Virus record (IMG/VR): IMGVR_UViG_3300043395_003024 | Span: 81,205-145,204 of that record | DNA length: 64,000 nucleotides | Strand: one strand, 5' to 3' | From: a virus | Part shown: positions 19,139-27,346 of the stretch, piece by piece | Layout: each line of letters begins with the position of its first letter | How positions within the stretch are numbered: the stretch's first letter is position 1 | Made by a program: the position numbers and the translations under genes | The notes under the pieces: model-generated | Seen by the model: only the letters and a program-made list of their open reading frames with translations | The model's database searches: none | Told to the model about the DNA's origin: nothing

Positions 19139-20497
19139 ATGTCGGAAGACAAAGCCCGTATCGAGGAGCTGCAATCAGCCCTCCGTCAGAAGATGGCAGA
19201 CAATAAGACCATCGCTGACTCATTCAGAGTTGAGGACGGCACCGTTGTCGTTACTCCAGAGCAGAAGAGCGCGTTCGACAAGAACATGCGCGACATCAAG
19301 GAAATCAAGGGCCTTCTCGGCGACCTTGAGACCATGAACTCAGTTGATAGCTGGGGTTCAGAGCCGTCAGGCGATTCAGCAGCCGCCGCTTACGCAGCTG
19401 CTGCCGCAGACATGAACCAACTGTCATCTCGTGAAATCAAGAGCATTGGTCAGATGTTCCTTGAGTCAGCAGAGTTCAAGGCTCTCAACGGTGGCCGTAA
19501 TGGCGCAAACATGGCCGCTCCGTGGCAGGTTGCCGCTTCGCTAACATCTGGCTACAACGTCAAGGACGTGTACTCAGGTCTGCCTACAACAGACGTTACC
19601 GGTAGCCGTCTCGGTTCATTCGGCACGGTTCAGCGTGACCCAATGGTAACACCGCCAATGCGCACAAAGCGCGTTCGCGACCTGTTCCCAACACGCACCA
19701 CAAACGCTGCAGTGATTGAGTACTTCCGTCAACTCGGCTTCACCACGCTTCAGGCTGGTCATGGCACGAACTCGGCTTCTTCGGTCGCTGAGCGCAACGC
19801 CGGCAACACAGCATTCGGTATCAAGCCGCAGTCATCGTTCGCCTTTGTTGGCGAGCAGGCGCCGGTTCGTACGCTCGCCCACTGGGAAGCAGCGCACCGC
19901 AACGTCCTCGCAGATGAGCCGCAGCTGCGTTCAATCATCGACAACGAGCTCATGTATGGTCTCCGTCTCCTTGAGGACAACCAAATCCTCAACGGTGACG
20001 GCGTCGGCGAGAACCTGCTCGGCGTTCTGAACACCCCGAACATCCAGGAGTACGCATGGTCATCCGGTGCCGTTACCCCGGTCCCGGACACAAAGGCTGA
20101 TGCTCTCCGTCGCGCTGCGACCCTCTCATTCTTGGCATACTACGAGCCGTCAGGCATCGTGGTTCACCCGAACGACTGGGAAGACATCGAGCTGACAAAG
20201 GACGCCAATGGTCAGTACCTCATCGCGGTTTCGGTCGCAATGGGTGGCGAGCCACGCGTCTGGAGAATGCCAATCGTGGACACCCCGGCAATGACCGAGG
20301 GTACAGCACTGGTCGGTGCGTTCGGTACCGGCGCACAGCTGTACGACCGCGAGCAGGCGAGCATCCGCATCAGCGAGCAGCACTCGGACTTCTTCGTCCG
20401 CAACGCCATCGTCATCCTCGCGGAGCAGAGACTGGCACTCGCCGTCAAGCGTCCGGAGGCCTTCGTGAAGGTGGACTTCGACAACGCCCCTGACTGA
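19139..20497 (+). CDS. HK97-family major capsid protein
   Basis: A 452-aa protein with a strong Shine-Dalgarno (AAGGAGA, 5-6 nt before ATG). It has the layout of the phage capsid family. Residues 1-60 are a charged helical delta-like domain (ARIEELQSALRQKM...KEIKGLLGDLE), followed by an Ala-rich linker at about 80. The HK97 core runs from about residue 120, with RTKRVRDLFPTRTT, EYFRQLGF, the E-loop-like FAFVGEQAPVRTLAHW and DNQILNGDGVGENLLGVLNT, which are typical of these proteins. The core forms the icosahedral shell. Codons are strongly biased to C/G-ending forms compared with the flanking genes, as expected for the most highly expressed gene. No separate prohead protease gene is seen nearby. 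Confidence 0.95.
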   Translation: MSEDKARIEELQSALRQKMADNKTIADSFRVEDGTVVVTPEQKSAFDKNMRDIKEIKGLLGDLETMNSVDSWGSEPSGDSAAAAYAAAAADMNQLSSREIKSIGQMFLESAEFKALNGGRNGANMAAPWQVAASLTSGYNVKDVYSGLPTTDVTGSRLGSFGTVQRDPMVTPPMRTKRVRDLFPTRTTNAAVIEYFRQLGFTTLQAGHGTNSASSVAERNAGNTAFGIKPQSSFAFVGEQAPVRTLAHWEAAHRNVLADEPQLRSIIDNELMYGLRLLEDNQILNGDGVGENLLGVLNTPNIQEYAWSSGAVTPVPDTKADALRRAATLSFLAYYEPSGIVVHPNDWEDIELTKDANGQYLIAVSVAMGGEPRVWRMPIVDTPAMTEGTALVGAFGTGAQLYDREQASIRISEQHSDFFVRNAIVILAEQRLALAVKRPEAFVKVDFDNAPD

Positions 20498-20517
20498 TAG
20501 AGGCTGAGTAGTGGGGT

Positions 20518-20563
20518 AACCCCCGGGAGTAATCGCTCAATGCGGTGAAACCGGGGGTTTTAC
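20518..20563 (+). terminator. Rho-independent terminator after the capsid gene
   Basis: AACCCCCGG (20518-20526) pairs perfectly with CCGGGGGTT (20551-20559) around a 24-nt loop and is followed by TTTACCTTTA. It lies 20 bp after the capsid stop. A nominal GTG-start extension of the next gene begins inside the right arm and is therefore unlikely. Confidence 0.75.
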
Positions 20564-20598
20564 CTTTATGGACGACAATATGTGGGAAGATGGTGTGT

Positions 20599-21414
20599 AT
20601 GACAAATCCTATTGATGACACCGAAAAACTCTATGAAGAGCTACAGTCGGTAGCCGACCATATAGAGACAGAGCTAGAGCTGGAGCGCATCGCCGAGCAG
20701 TCGCTAATAGAGCTAAAGCGGCTAGAGATGATGCCAATTTTTGACGAGTACTATGCGTCTGATTTATTTGCCGACATAGCGGAGAAGGGCACTAAGAGGC
20801 CAGTTTTGAGAGACCCCAAAGGGGGATTAACGGCTGCGGGAAGGGCATACTTCAAAAGGAAAGAGGGGGCCAACCTCAAACCCGGGGTTCGCGGTGCGGC
20901 AAATACGCCTGAAAAAATGCGTCGCAAGGGTTCATTTCTGACAAGATTTTTTACCAATCCATCTGGTCCAATGAAGGATGAAAAGGGACGTTCCACAAGA
21001 TTGGCACTCTCTGCCGCCGCGTGGGGGGAGCCGGTTCCTCAGGACATGGAGGATGCCAGAAAATTGGCTGCCAAGGGGCGGCGAATGCTTGAAAGATATC
21101 AGAATACAAAGAAGAAAAAGAAGTCTGATTCAGAAGTTGACATCTTCAACAAAACAGCAAGCGAGAACTATTTTTCCCATAAGAACGACCCAGACATGGA
21201 AGGCGTGTGGAGCGGAAACATCGTCGATTTAGACGACTTTGATTTTGAAGCAGAAAAGAATATGCGTATTGCAATAAGAAGCAACCTTGCGCATATGGGT
21301 GCATCCAAAAAGTCAATTACCTCATATGTTCCTAGCGACGAAGATACGAAGAGGCGTATACACCATGCCGCTAAAGTGATGAACAAGCGTCGGAATAAGA
21401 AACAAAATGGCTGA
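20599..21414 (+). CDS. DUF6321-like conserved phage protein
   Basis: The start ATG 20599 (MTNPIDD) has GGGAAG 9 nt upstream; the longer frame from 20545 lies in the terminator stem. The 271-aa protein has an acidic helical N-terminus. A conserved block at about 70-165 follows: GGLTAAGRAYFKRKEGANLK, MRRKGSFLTRFF, GPMKDEKGRSTRLALSAAAW and AKGRRMLERY. I recognise this as the DUF6321 type found in many phages beside capsid genes. The rest is Lys-rich and then acidic. Its function is unknown. It overlaps the following nuclease gene by 8 bp. Confidence 0.8.
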   Translation: MTNPIDDTEKLYEELQSVADHIETELELERIAEQSLIELKRLEMMPIFDEYYASDLFADIAEKGTKRPVLRDPKGGLTAAGRAYFKRKEGANLKPGVRGAANTPEKMRRKGSFLTRFFTNPSGPMKDEKGRSTRLALSAAAWGEPVPQDMEDARKLAAKGRRMLERYQNTKKKKKSDSEVDIFNKTASENYFSHKNDPDMEGVWSGNIVDLDDFDFEAEKNMRIAIRSNLAHMGASKKSITSYVPSDEDTKRRIHHAAKVMNKRRNKKQNG

Positions 21415-21808
21415 GCAATACTGGTACTCCGCAACGGTTCTCAAGGTAATCGATGGCGACACCTTGGACGTGATGATTGACCTTGGATTCAATATTCACC
21501 ACAAAGCAAGGGTCCGGCTATATGGTGTAAATACCCCGGAGTCACGGACAAAGGACCTCGCCGAGAAAGACATGGGCCTTAAGGCAAAGTCGTTCACATC
21601 AGACTGGACTACCCGTCATCAAACTGTGTTTTTGCAGACAATTGCTGGCAAGGATGACAAATACGGGAGAATACTTGCCCAAATATATTCAGATAAAGAC
21701 ATAAAATCAGAGCAGACAGCATGCCTCAATGAGGATATTGTGTCTTCTGGTTACGCTAGGGCCTACTTTGGCGTTGGCGATAAGACATGGGAAGAGTTTA
21801 AGAAATGA
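21407..21808 (+). CDS. Staphylococcal-nuclease-like (thermonuclease) protein
   Basis: A 133-aa protein with the SNase fold signature: VLKVIDGDTLDVMIDLGFN (Ca-binding Asp of DGDT), KARVRLYGVNTPE (catalytic Arg and Glu region) and DKYGRILAQIY (second Arg). It has no signal peptide, so it would act inside the cell. Expected activity is Ca-dependent cleavage of DNA or RNA. In a phage this could degrade host DNA or process replication intermediates. Overlaps of 8 and 4 bp with its neighbours indicate one operon. Confidence 0.9.
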   Translation: MAEQYWYSATVLKVIDGDTLDVMIDLGFNIHHKARVRLYGVNTPESRTKDLAEKDMGLKAKSFTSDWTTRHQTVFLQTIAGKDDKYGRILAQIYSDKDIKSEQTACLNEDIVSSGYARAYFGVGDKTWEEFKK

Positions 21809-22260
21809 CAGAGACAACATGGGGTTCGTACAGAGGCCCTATTAAGGGAATTCGCATCGAAGTGAAGGCTGATGGCGAGCAGTGCCCAACAGCAACACAG
21901 GACATCGCAGTTAACCTAAAAAATAGAGCAAAAGCCATTGCTGTTGCGGACTATGGACCACTTAACCCAGGCGAAGCAAACGATGGTTACTGGGCAAAGA
22001 TGGCCAAAGAGTGGGATGTAACACCAGAAGAGGCGCAAAAGCAGCGCTGTGGAAACTGTGCAGTCTTCATAGTTAGCCCTAGAATGAAATCCTGCATTGA
22101 GTCTGGCCTTGTCGGGGAGGATAGACCAGACGAGTGGGGAGCAATTGATGCTGCCGGCGAACTTGGGTACTGCGAAGCTTTCGATTTCAAGTGTGCATCA
22201 AAGAGGACATGCCGTGCGTGGGTGACGGGTGGACCGATACGTGAAGAAAAGCCTAAGTAA
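21805..22260 (+). CDS. Cys-rich small protein, possible iron-sulfur or zinc binder
   Basis: A 151-aa protein starting in an ATGA overlap with the nuclease gene. The C-terminal 70 residues contain regularly spaced cysteines: RCGNCAVF, MKSCIESG, GYCEAFDFKC and KRTCRAWVTGGP. This arrangement recurs in small proteins of aquatic phages that resemble high-potential iron-sulfur proteins. Residues 8-60 are a separate domain. A metal or Fe-S cluster is inferred; the role is unknown. Confidence 0.78.
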   Translation: MTETTWGSYRGPIKGIRIEVKADGEQCPTATQDIAVNLKNRAKAIAVADYGPLNPGEANDGYWAKMAKEWDVTPEEAQKQRCGNCAVFIVSPRMKSCIESGLVGEDRPDEWGAIDAAGELGYCEAFDFKCASKRTCRAWVTGGPIREEKPK

Positions 22261-22366
22261 AGCATTTTCGTGGCTGACCGTAATAGTCGGCTCTTTTGTA
22301 ATTGCTAAAACTGCTGTCGGAATTAAGCGAGCAGTAAACCACCCTAACCCAGAAATGTGGGAATAG
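22241..22366 (+). CDS. Small single-pass membrane protein (41 aa)
   Basis: GTG at 22241 opens a frame overlapping the end of the previous gene by 20 bp; a second in-frame GTG is at 22229. The product begins with KKSLSKAF, then has a hydrophobic segment WLTVIVGSFVIAKTAVGI and ends in NHPNPEMWE. The basic N-terminus with one transmembrane helix is a usual layout for tiny phage membrane proteins. The stop abuts the convergent gene on the other strand. Confidence 0.55.
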   Translation: MKKSLSKAFSWLTVIVGSFVIAKTAVGIKRAVNHPNPEMWE

Positions 22367-22732
22367 CTATCTCTTGTCTTCGTGTTCGTCGCATGAAGTG
22401 TACATGTACCCACCAACGCCCAACCGCCTCCTATAGCCAGGGGCTCCGCATTCTTCACATGTCTCAAGAGACCTCTCTTCAATCGCCATGACAATTGAAT
22501 TAAGGCGACTGTACTGCTTCATATCCGATGGGTTGAAGTAAAACCGCAAGCCCCCAAACTTTTCCTTTATCTGGGCAATTACGTAATTGGGGTCCTGAGC
22601 GAATAGGGCGGCGTCACATTCCCTTATAAGTTCAGCCCAGCCATATCCACAGTCGATTCTCGCCGGGATATCATCGGCAAAACGGTCGAGTATGTTCTGG
22701 AACTCTGGGTCTGATTCTATGTACTCTTTCAT
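22367..22732 (-). CDS. Conserved small phage protein with a C-terminal zinc motif
   Basis: A 121-aa protein. The N-terminal half contains CGYGWAELIRECDAAL and KEKFGGLRFYF. The C-terminus has a Cys/His set CEECGAPGYRR...SCDEHE typical of a zinc knuckle. This combination is common in small hypothetical phage proteins; no activity is known to me. It is the last gene of the leftward block and its stop codon abuts the convergent 41-aa gene. Confidence 0.75.
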   Translation of the reverse strand: MKEYIESDPEFQNILDRFADDIPARIDCGYGWAELIRECDAALFAQDPNYVIAQIKEKFGGLRFYFNPSDMKQYSRLNSIVMAIEERSLETCEECGAPGYRRRLGVGGYMYTSCDEHEDKR

Positions 22733-22753
22733 GACAGCAGTTTATACATAAAA

Positions 22754-22829
<76 letters not shown>

Positions 22830-22835
22830 CTGAGT

Positions 22836-23342
22836 CTACTTTTTCCTACGCTGATATTTTCGTTGATATTCGCGCTGGTATTGCAAGTAGGCCTCTCGTG
22901 TTTCAGGATTCGTCCTCATATTTTTGGCCGCAATGCGCTTGCACTCCCGGCAAATTCTGTCAACTGTTCCGTTCTTTCTTTGTTTCTCATAGACGCCAAA
23001 CTCATCAAACGAATGGCCTCGCCTGCAGTGTGTCCTTTTTCTGGAAGACGAACCATTTCTGTCTTTGGTGAACATGTCGCGGTTATTGTCAGCAGTTGTC
23101 CCCACCCAGAGGTGCTCAGGATTTACGCAATGCCTTACGTCGCACGAATGGCAAACAACCATTCCTGCCGGTATTTCACCTACATACAATTCGTAAGAAA
23201 AGCGATGGGCGCTGACAGATTTGCCGTTGACACCAATGGAGCCATACCCCTGTGAATTGAGTGCCCCCGTCCACAACCAGCACGAATCCGTTTTAGTGGT
23301 TTTCTGAAGAAAACGCCCCTCGAGGGACATATATTTCGCCAT
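22836..23342 (-). CDS. HNH homing-type endonuclease
   Basis: A 168-aa protein with the HNH_3 pattern common in free-standing phage homing enzymes: CWLWTGALNSQGYG, SAHRFSYELYVGEIP, VVCHSCDVRHCVNPEHLWVG and TTADNNRDM. A second Cys set (HCRRGH...CRECKR) follows. The tail is basic and repetitive (YQREYQRKYQRRKK). It would make a site-specific DNA cut; metal-binding His and Cys residues are present. It lies 4 bp after the ribonucleotide reductase stop, a gene class often targeted by homing endonucleases, which suggests a mobile insertion. Confidence 0.9.
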   Translation of the reverse strand: MAKYMSLEGRFLQKTTKTDSCWLWTGALNSQGYGSIGVNGKSVSAHRFSYELYVGEIPAGMVVCHSCDVRHCVNPEHLWVGTTADNNRDMFTKDRNGSSSRKRTHCRRGHSFDEFGVYEKQRKNGTVDRICRECKRIAAKNMRTNPETREAYLQYQREYQRKYQRRKK

Positions 23343-23346
23343 ATGG

Positions 23347-25272
23347 CTACTTTACTGGGCATGCTCCGGTAGCGCAATCATCCATATCGATATCGCCGTT
23401 GAACCTGTCTTGAACAAGCGGGATGGAGAAGTCAATCTTTGACACCATCTTTTCGTATGTCTGCTTGTCGATTTCCTCATACGGAGGGAGAACGAAATTG
23501 TGGTCGCTGTGAAGCAGGAAAGACACTGACTTTACTCCCTTGTCATAGTTCTTCGACAACCAGTCTTTAATGCTGTCTAGCTCTTCTTTACGATAGTACA
23601 CAGTCACGGAAACTGCGTTGTCTGCCCATTCTGTTTGCATCTTCTTGACCCACTCAAGCTGTTGCACTGCAGTCATTTCGCTCGCCATTGTTGAACCCTC
23701 TGGGGACATGCAGGGGAACTCAACAACATAGCGAGTATGGTCTTCTCGGCCGTCGATTCCAATATCCCAAACGACCTTGTATCCGCGCTTGCGGCAAGCG
23801 TCAACGAGCGGGTCGGCAGAGCCGAAACGAACGCGACGAATGTAGTATGGGGCAAATGCCGGGTGGACGCCAGGTGTGACTCCTGGAAGAAGCGAAAGCG
23901 TGCCAGACGGCTGAACAGTTGTCATGCGCACAGACTCTGGGAATCCCTTTTCGGCAGAGTACTCCTTATCGAGGTCGCGAAGGTACTGGTACGTGGCATC
24001 TAGCCATGCAATTTGCTGTTCTGTAGCCTGAAGAACGCCTGTAATGCTCTGACCAAGGCGCGCGTTTGCGCGGACAATTGACGTCGTCTTCTCATAAGGA
24101 TATGGAAGGCGCGTAATCTGCTTTTGTGTCATGTACAAGAGGCGTGAAATCGACAAGAGCTGCGGAAGCGACTCGATGTTCGGCAGGAAAATGGTTGCAA
24201 GATTGCACGACTCACCATCTGCCAAAGCAATTTCCGCGCACGGATTGAAACCCTCGATTGTTGGGTCAGGGCGCTTCTCGCCAAGGCGCCCGTATGTGCG
24301 CGCCAGCTTGCGATTCACGAGACCGTATGGTTCCCCTGAACCGTCATAGCCACGCCACAGTTCCGTGGGCATCTCGTCCCATCCGTCGGCATAGAGGGAG
24401 TTGTTGCTATTTGCACGCCATCCTGGGATATTCCCGGAACCCCAGTTCTTTGCACGAAGGAAAAGAACATCATCCGGGTCTCCCATTGCTATTTGCGCCG
24501 ACCGCCTAGACGAGCCGGAAACAACAATGCGACCAATAATGTTGCAAATATCAAGAACATCAACTGACCTCAACTTCTTGCCGACGCGGTTGTCGAGAAC
24601 TTTACAAATATCGGTGATTCCATCAATGAGTGCGCCAGGACCAGATGCGGTTCCGCCAAATGTCTTGAGAGGCGCACCAAACTCGCGAATAAGAATCGTG
24701 GAGTACGTAAATGACTTACCAGTGTCGAAGTAAGACTTAAGAACGCTGTGCAGTAGACGGCGCCAGCCAGTGCGGCTATCTGGGACGATGATATCAGCAT
24801 CATTGGTTCTTTCATGTGAAATAGAAACACCACTCTTGACCTTCGGTAGGTCGTGAATCTTCGAGCGCTCCACGGAGAAACCAACTCCGCCGCCAAGCAT
24901 CAGATAATCAAAGAGGAACTCAAAGTCTTCAATCTTCTCGATATTTGTGAAGTAACAGTTATTGAGTGACGCACCACCAAAACGCGCGACCATCGACGTG
25001 CCGAGTTGCCATAATGCGCGCCCACTCATTGAGCAGCGGAGGTTATACATGTGGTCGAAAAGTTCTTCAGCTTCGGCACGGGTATAAGGGACGCCGATTT
25101 CTACTGCGCCATTGATAACACGCTGAACTGTTTCTGCCCACGTCTCGATGCTCCCATTGTCTTTCGTGCGGCTATATGTGCGTAGGAAGACAATTTCTCC
25201 CATGCCATTAAATCCCCAGGGAACTGGACGATTGGCGTACGAAGCAACGAATTCATCATCAATGAGGCTCAT
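23347..25272 (-). CDS. nrdJ: Adenosylcobalamin-dependent (class II) ribonucleoside-triphosphate reductase
   Basis: A 641-aa protein related to monomeric class II RNR. Key regions: RCSMSGRALWQLGTSM (about 78-93), the first active-site Cys in NNCYFTNI (about 105), the catalytic FNPCAEI with a following Cys in ESCNLATIFLPNIE (about 345-370), QPSGTLSLLPGVTPG near 460, and a C-terminal redox pair CATGACPVK. It reduces ribonucleotides to deoxyribonucleotides using a cobalamin radical and external thiols. It is shorter than the roughly 740-aa Lactobacillus enzyme. The phage thioredoxin at 42844 is a plausible electron donor. The start has AAGGAA upstream. Confidence 0.93.
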   Translation of the reverse strand: MSLIDDEFVASYANRPVPWGFNGMGEIVFLRTYSRTKDNGSIETWAETVQRVINGAVEIGVPYTRAEAEELFDHMYNLRCSMSGRALWQLGTSMVARFGGASLNNCYFTNIEKIEDFEFLFDYLMLGGGVGFSVERSKIHDLPKVKSGVSISHERTNDADIIVPDSRTGWRRLLHSVLKSYFDTGKSFTYSTILIREFGAPLKTFGGTASGPGALIDGITDICKVLDNRVGKKLRSVDVLDICNIIGRIVVSGSSRRSAQIAMGDPDDVLFLRAKNWGSGNIPGWRANSNNSLYADGWDEMPTELWRGYDGSGEPYGLVNRKLARTYGRLGEKRPDPTIEGFNPCAEIALADGESCNLATIFLPNIESLPQLLSISRLLYMTQKQITRLPYPYEKTTSIVRANARLGQSITGVLQATEQQIAWLDATYQYLRDLDKEYSAEKGFPESVRMTTVQPSGTLSLLPGVTPGVHPAFAPYYIRRVRFGSADPLVDACRKRGYKVVWDIGIDGREDHTRYVVEFPCMSPEGSTMASEMTAVQQLEWVKKMQTEWADNAVSVTVYYRKEELDSIKDWLSKNYDKGVKSVSFLLHSDHNFVLPPYEEIDKQTYEKMVSKIDFSIPLVQDRFNGDIDMDDCATGACPVK

Positions 25273-25359
25273 AATTTCCTTAACGTAGGTTGATTAACAA
25301 CTGGAGGAAAAGAGTGTAGCGCAGATATGAATACAGAAAAAGTCGAGAGTAGATGTGAT

Positions 25360-25695
25360 TTATTGGATTAGGCCAAGACGCTTCGCTTCGCCAAGCGGAA
25401 TACTCTTACCCTTCTTGTGGATAACCACTCGTGTTGTGATTCCAGGCGCAATTTCTCGCTCTTCAATGTAATCATCTTCTAAATAAAAAGTAACAGACTC
25501 ATCTAGTGATGAATTAGTATTGAATCCCCACACCGTTTCCTGCCTCAATGTCTCACTGTCGCCCACACAGTCGCCGGTAGGGTGACCGCATACTGGACAC
25601 GGCATTCTGTCAGCCCTGGCAATTTTAACTTCGCCTGATGGGCTCTCAAAAATCGATACCTCGCCAAAGCCCGGACTCGTATAAAATGGATTCAC
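25360..25695 (-). CDS. Unknown 111-aa protein with one zinc-knuckle motif
   Basis: The start is GTG (NPFYTSPGFGE). A Cys set CPVCGHPTGDC at about 32-42 suggests a single metal site. An acidic middle (LEDDYIEEREI) and a C-terminal IPLGEAKRLGLIQ follow. I recall similar short proteins from actinobacterial phages but no function. It lies between the RNR gene and the 212-aa gene, with 13 bp to the latter, so it is probably in the same leftward transcript. Confidence 0.72.
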   Translation of the reverse strand: MNPFYTSPGFGEVSIFESPSGEVKIARADRMPCPVCGHPTGDCVGDSETLRQETVWGFNTNSSLDESVTFYLEDDYIEEREIAPGITTRVVIHKKGKSIPLGEAKRLGLIQ

Positions 25696-25708
25696 ATTTA
25701 TATTTTAT

Positions 25709-26347
25709 CTAAATAATGCTCTGCATAACAAAACCTAGATTGACAATATTGGATGCAGCAGCATTGAGTGTTTCATCATTTATTGACTCATCTGGGGACA
25801 TTTGCAGAACACGGCGTAGCATGGCTGGGTATCTTGTTTGTTTCGTGTGCTGTTCGGCCTTCTCGGGATAAACCAGAACTTCTTTCCACTGCACTTTTCT
25901 GCCGACGTTAATTTTGTAGGGGGCGGCAACCATGGAAACTGGGGCTATATGGCCAGTATCTTCATCTATAGAGATATGGCTAATCGTTATACATTCGTAG
26001 ACGGGCAATTTTGGGTCTGCAAAGGCCGTGGCGAGGTCCATGTTGTTTGTCTTGGAGGAGTCGAGCGAGCAGTAACCTTCTGAAACCATCGTTAAAGCCG
26101 TACACCACAGGTCTTTCCTGAGAATCTTGCATAGCTCTTTACATCTATTAAAACGCTCATCGGGGTCCATCTTGCTGGTATCCGCACCCATCTGGCAGAT
26201 TGCGATTAACCCATCATCTACCCATGCGAGAAAGTGAACAGCTATCTCCTCGCCCACGCCATGTTCCTGGACTGCATCATCTTTAGCCATTTGTGCAGAC
26301 GTCAACGCAAGCGCCATTTTACTAAAATCATTGACATACTGTTCCAT
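25709..26347 (-). CDS. Unknown 212-aa protein, first gene of the leftward block
   Basis: No family recognised. The protein has alternating hydrophobic strands (IAVHFLAWVDDGLIAICQMG, ECITISHISIDEDTGHIAPV) and Cys residues at about 76-92 (CKELCKILRKDLWC). The start is chosen because TAGTAT lies 6 nt upstream of the ATG on the minus strand, which would give a leaderless transcript. The gene is probably co-transcribed with the RNR gene. Confidence 0.75.
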   Translation of the reverse strand: MEQYVNDFSKMALALTSAQMAKDDAVQEHGVGEEIAVHFLAWVDDGLIAICQMGADTSKMDPDERFNRCKELCKILRKDLWCTALTMVSEGYCSLDSSKTNNMDLATAFADPKLPVYECITISHISIDEDTGHIAPVSMVAAPYKINVGRKVQWKEVLVYPEKAEQHTKQTRYPAMLRRVLQMSPDESINDETLNAAASNIVNLGFVMQSII

Positions 26348-26353
26348 GCATGA

Positions 26354-26433
26354 ATACTAAACAAATATGTCTACATTTTAAGGTAAAGAAATAAACGTCT
26401 TTTCACTCGCGCGCCACACGTATGCGCTAGTGT
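26354..26433. promoter_or_regulatory. Divergent leaderless promoter pair
   Basis: The minus-strand -10 TAGTAT (plus 26354-26359) is 6 nt from the ATG at 26347. The plus-strand -10 TAGTGT (26428-26433) is 7 nt from the ATG at 26441. Transcription starting 6-7 nt after a -10 box would begin at the start codon. Neither gene has a Shine-Dalgarno sequence. The -35 regions are poor. Confidence 0.6.
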
Positions 26434-26440
26434 CTTCGAT

Positions 26441-26878
26441 ATGAGCGATAGCAAGAAAAAGACCCCAGCCAAGAAGCAGCCCGCCAAGAAGGCTCCTGCA
26501 AAGAAGGCAACAGCCAAAAAAGTTCCTGCTAAAAAGCAGGCCGCCAAGAAGGCCCCCGCAAAGAAGGCCCCTGCCAAGAAGGCGCAGCCAACAAAGGCTC
26601 CTGCTAAGAAGAAGAAGACGCCTGTCGAGACTGCTTTTGAGGCGATTGATTCGATTGAAGCACATGAGCTGCATCATGAGGAAATGATGAACGCCCTCAA
26701 CAGCCACATGATGAAGGCTCTCGATGCCGCTGAGACAATAAAGATTGATTTTATCGACGACACTCGCGACAACATTGTTGAGTGGGCCCAGGAGTGGGTT
26801 ACCCCTGACTCGCCATCAACACCGGTGGCAAAAAAGGGATTCTTCAAGCGCTTCATTGCTTCGTTTATTAAGCGCTAA
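26441..26878 (+). CDS. PAKKA-repeat basic protein (histone H1/HU-tail-like)
   Basis: A 145-aa protein. Residues 5-62 are tandem (P/A)AKK units of the kind found in histone H1-like proteins and actinobacterial HU tails, giving a very positive nonspecific DNA-binding region. Residues 63-115 form a helical, acidic domain (ETAFEAIDSIEAHELHHEEM), and the end is basic (KKGFFKRFIASFIKR). The likely role is binding or compacting DNA, or recruiting a partner to DNA. No HU core is present. The repeat DNA is itself repetitive (AAGAAGGC units) and prone to copy-number change. Confidence 0.8.
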   Translation: MSDSKKKTPAKKQPAKKAPAKKATAKKVPAKKQAAKKAPAKKAPAKKAQPTKAPAKKKKTPVETAFEAIDSIEAHELHHEEMMNALNSHMMKALDAAETIKIDFIDDTRDNIVEWAQEWVTPDSPSTPVAKKGFFKRFIASFIKR

Positions 26879-26882
26879 ACGA

Positions 26883-26908
26883 ATTCGGTAAGAGGGGTCT
26901 TGCCGAAT
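26883..26908 (+). promoter_or_regulatory. 11-bp hairpin presenting the ribosome-binding site in its loop
   Basis: ATTCGGTAAGA (26883-26893) pairs fully (one G-U) with TCTTGCCGAAT (26898-26908) around the loop GGGG. The loop and its flank (AGAGGGG) are the Shine-Dalgarno of the gene at 26907, and its start codon overlaps the 3' arm. This could switch translation. No T-run follows, so it is not an ordinary terminator. Confidence 0.6.
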
Positions 26909-27320
26909 GACTACGGAAAGACGAAGAGCGCCAAGGCGCAAAATATTATCTATCGAAAAAATTGGTAGATGGGGACAGCTAACGTACAACCACAAGCTCG
27001 AGTGTGGTCATGTCGATGTTAGAAAAAGAGCTGCGAACTCTGACGAAATAGCATGTATGTGGTGTTTGCGCGCCGAAGAACAAGCAGTAGAACTAAAGAA
27101 GTTAACAGCACCGCCAGTTCAAAGCGTTTTCTATGACGACAACCTCGCAGAAGAGGAGACGCGAATTGAAAAAACGCGAGCGGCAATAGCGGCAAGAATT
27201 GGTGTGCCCATGGAGGCCGTCGATATTGCCGCAGAGGATGTTGGCGGAATTCTTGTAATCCGCAGCGCCGTCGTGTATCTTTCTGCACGTGATGTAAATC
27301 GCATTTCGGGGGACACCTAG
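26907..27320 (+). CDS. Unknown 137-aa protein with a Cys/His motif
   Basis: The N-terminus is very basic (TTERRRAPRRK). Residues 28-55 include NHKLECGHVDVRKR...IACMWCLRAEEQ, a Cys-His-Cys-Cys set typical of a small zinc site in phage proteins. The C-terminal half is a hydrophobic alpha/beta segment (AARIGVPMEAVDIAAEDVGG). The start codon lies in the 3' arm of the hairpin described at 26883-26908. It is followed 26 bp later by the WhiB gene. Confidence 0.75.
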   Translation: MTTERRRAPRRKILSIEKIGRWGQLTYNHKLECGHVDVRKRAANSDEIACMWCLRAEEQAVELKKLTAPPVQSVFYDDNLAEEETRIEKTRAAIAARIGVPMEAVDIAAEDVGGILVIRSAVVYLSARDVNRISGDT

Positions 27321-27346
27321 CCTCCGGTAATTCATGGGAGGGCCAG

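Noticed and set aside
20545-20598. GTG-start extension of the DUF6321-like gene
   Set aside because: It starts in the right arm of the capsid terminator; ATG 20599 has a spaced Shine-Dalgarno.
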